A stretch of DNA of 64,000 bases. Origin: Paenibacillus tyrphae (lineage in GTDB: Bacteria; Bacillota; Bacilli; Paenibacillales; NBRC-103111). Under the pieces are notes generated by a model that saw only the letters and a program-made list of their open reading frames with translations, was not told where the DNA came from and made no database searches. Positions 62,417 through 64,000 of this stretch are shown here, in pieces (within the stretch, counting starts at the first letter, position 1; each line of letters begins with the position of its first letter). The position numbers were made by a program, and so were the translations under genes. The stretch spans positions 33,083 to 97,082 of the forward strand of contig NZ_BSDJ01000031.1 of NCBI RefSeq assembly GCF_027925525.1, given 5' to 3'.

Positions 62417-63349
62417 TTATATTTCCCCGCCAAAGATGGCCACATTCTGCCGGTCAGGACCAAACACCTGCCCGTTCCATTTCAATACGGTCTGTACAAA
62501 TCCGAGTGAGTCAGCATTGTACCTCCCGGCTATCCTCTGATACGCTTCGAGCTCATATGTGCCGTCCCTGTTAAAATCAACCGGGTATAAACCAGACAAA
62601 GGATTTACCCAACCGTTTATCGGTGCCTTCAAAACACCTTGCTGGGTATAAATTTCAGATAAATATTCCTTACCCTTATAAGTAAGGTCAATAATATACT
62701 TTTCTTTTAGGGAATAATTGATCACCGCTGCTCTGTATTGATTTTCATAAGTCACATCGTACTTATAGATTTCATTGAATACATCAGAATTAAAAATCTG
62801 TCGGAGTTGACCGTTAATATAAGAAAATACATACGCATAAATAGCACCGGCGCTTCCTCCAGTATCAATGACCACTAAAATATCATCCACCTTATTGCCT
62901 GTAAAATCGCCAAGAAAAAGTGTCGGATTGTATCCGGCGTTATTTTTTAAGAGGATTGGCTTATAGTGATGTGTTTTCCCATTTTGGACGACCAAAGTTA
63001 TATTTCTCCAAAAAGGACTATCCGGGGTTTTATTTGCGGTAAGAAGGACATTGTCCTTGATCCCGTCCCCGTCAATATCGCCCCGCTTTGCAGTCACTAT
63101 GGAAGGTCTTTTCGGATTCATTTCTCTTGGAGGAACAGATTGGAGGCTCACCTGCATTTCCAGCAGTTCCCGCTTTGAAGGGTAAGGATTTGGAAACGAC
63201 AAGGCGTTATCAATCGTTTGCAGCGCTTCGTTGGTTAATCCGGCTCGTCCCTGTGCATCAGCCAAACAGTACCAGTAATAAGGGTGATTCGTTTCTCGTA
63301 TTTTTGCGTAATAGTAATGGATCGCTTTTCCGAAATCATACGTGTCCAT
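62417..63349 (-). CDS. VCBS/FG-GAP-like repeat protein with N-terminal TPR-like helices
   Basis: The 310-residue protein starts with a TPR-like pair of helices (AIHYYYAKIRETNHPYYWYCLADAQGRAGLTNEALQTIDNAL), followed by beta-propeller-like segments with calcium-type loops GDIDGDGIKDNV and DFNRDGTYELE and a middle LFLGDFTGNKVDDILVVIDTGGS. Similar proteins occur in Bacillus and Paenibacillus with unknown roles. There is no signal peptide in this reading. A weak GGTGG precedes the start, so the true start could lie elsewhere. Confidence 0.7.
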   Translation of the reverse strand: MDTYDFGKAIHYYYAKIRETNHPYYWYCLADAQGRAGLTNEALQTIDNALSFPNPYPSKRELLEMQVSLQSVPPREMNPKRPSIVTAKRGDIDGDGIKDNVLLTANKTPDSPFWRNITLVVQNGKTHHYKPILLKNNAGYNPTLFLGDFTGNKVDDILVVIDTGGSAGAIYAYVFSYINGQLRQIFNSDVFNEIYKYDVTYENQYRAAVINYSLKEKYIIDLTYKGKEYLSEIYTQQGVLKAPINGWVNPLSGLYPVDFNRDGTYELEAYQRIAGRYNADSLGFVQTVLKWNGQVFGPDRQNVAIFGGEI

Positions 63350-63736
63350 CTTTATCCCACCTGTCTCTTTATTCCCAATGTAAAATTATATGCAGGAATG
63401 CGGGGGAATATGGCCCGATACAAAAATAAGGAGCGCAATTCTTGCTAAAGAAAAAGAACCATTACTTTAAGTACACAAACTTTATTACCCTAATACCTTC
63501 AAAGGTATTCATTGATTACTTAGCTTTTCGTTGCAACTTTAGTTCCTCTGTTGCATTCCAAGTTCTTCACGTTTAATAAATAGTGAAAAATCCCTTCGAA
63601 AGCCAAACCAGAGAAAAGCGTGTTAACAGCTCCAGACATACCTCCTGCCGTCCCACGATGCTCATCATCAAACTGATAAGTCATAAATATATAGATTATA
63701 CCATCAACAATTAAATAATATATATGGAGAAGCTAA
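63350..63736. other. AT-rich intergenic stretch
   Basis: About 390 bases with no credible gene. It should hold the promoter of the repeat protein gene to its left; no strong hairpin or operator was seen. Confidence 0.4.
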
Positions 63737-63928
63737 CTAAAAATCAGCCTCCCCCACCTGGAATAGGCTGCTTAATTTATTTGCTTCAATCTTCTGCTTG
63801 GCCCGCTCAATGTTCGTCTGAACAGTCTTTTTCTTCATATCCAACTCCTCTGCAATCTGCCTCATTGAGAACCGGAAGGCGATATGTAGTACAAAACATT
63901 GTCGTTTCCGTTCGGACAAATTGCACAT
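63737..63928 (-). CDS. Sigma-70 region 4-like helix-turn-helix protein (partial or frame-disrupted)
   Basis: The 63 codons encode one helix-turn-helix of the sigma region 4/phage-regulator type: LSERKRQCFVLHIAFRFSMRQIAEELDMKKKTVQTNIERAKQKIE. Family members usually have 100-200 residues, with more helices before this part. The same frame stays open upstream to a TAG near 63975, while another frame there looks more coding (QAGMAGRELTEDERFNF), so a frameshift near 63940 is possible. The beginning of the gene lies at or beyond the window edge. Confidence 0.55.
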   Translation of the reverse strand: MCNLSERKRQCFVLHIAFRFSMRQIAEELDMKKKTVQTNIERAKQKIEANKLSSLFQVGEADF

Positions 63929-64000
63929 CGTATCTTGAAGTTGAACCGTTCGTCTTCGGTCAGCTCCCGACCGGCCATGCCGGCTTGGTAACTAGTGCCC

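Noticed and set aside
1..64000. CRISPR array, prophage or rRNA operon
   Set aside because: No regularly spaced repeats, phage structural genes or rRNA-like segments were seen; the only phage-like trace is the short helix-turn-helix at the right edge.

Overview
The window looks like the chromosome of a Paenibacillus-like member of the Bacillota. GC content is moderately high, ribosome binding sites are strong AGGAGG types, intrinsic terminators with T-runs are abundant, and the gene families are typical of soil bacilli: Fur boxes, a Btr-like AraC regulator fused to a substrate-binding domain, a FusB-type protein, WYL and PadR regulators, HAAS, CPBP and DinB proteins. No rRNA, tRNA or CRISPR array was seen. 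Family calls are by reading motifs; no database search was run.

Layout. 1-6.4 kb: 5' part of a secreted GH85 endoglycosidase, an ArsR/MFS efflux pair with two matching operators, an SDR, a secreted repeat protein and dinB1. 6.4-8 kb: a frameshifted TnpB element next to a gene remnant. 8-20 kb: a second secreted repeat protein, an AT-rich SDR/MarR pair, a TIM-barrel-like protein behind a long palindrome, a SWIM-SNF2 helicase, a kinase-like protein, a FusB-family gene with a leader-peptide attenuator, a lipoprotein and a CPBP protease. 20-22.4 kb: YdeI-like protein, dinB2 and a WYL regulator; both dinB genes carry the same operator. 22.5-27.9 kb: a five-gene operon (Smr-less MutS2 paralogue, BpsA-like polyamine synthase, GNAT, FkbH-like glyceryl-ACP synthase, ACP) behind a leader peptide and tandem terminators. 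28-38.9 kb: an iron region with five Fur boxes (ABC exporter, siderophore-binding lipoprotein, Btr-like regulator, PchR/YbtA-like AraC, two ABC half-transporters), containing an alpha/beta hydrolase gene with its own leader peptide and terminators. 39.5-43 kb: rhomboid protease and UvrA-like ABC protein. 43.3-50.8 kb: a tightly overlapping seven-gene biosynthetic operon resembling the olefin/beta-lactone (Ole) logic. 51-57 kb: PadR/HAAS, a secreted metallophosphoesterase, an AraC regulator, a Cys/Met-type PLP enzyme and a permease gene with a nonsense codon. 58-64 kb: an AT-richer region of small secreted proteins, a decayed IS1182-like element and gene fragments.

How it fits together. Three unrelated genes or operons (fusB-like, MutS2-like operon, alpha/beta hydrolase) have the architecture of ribosome-stalling attenuators: promoter, short ORF with a good ribosome binding site, long-range base pairing, then either a sequestered ribosome binding site or terminators. 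The fusB case matches known biology of fusidic acid resistance. By analogy, the MutS2-BpsA-GNAT-FkbH-ACP operon is the best candidate for an undescribed system: a response to stalled ribosomes or translation inhibitors. That function is inference; the sequence elements are read directly.
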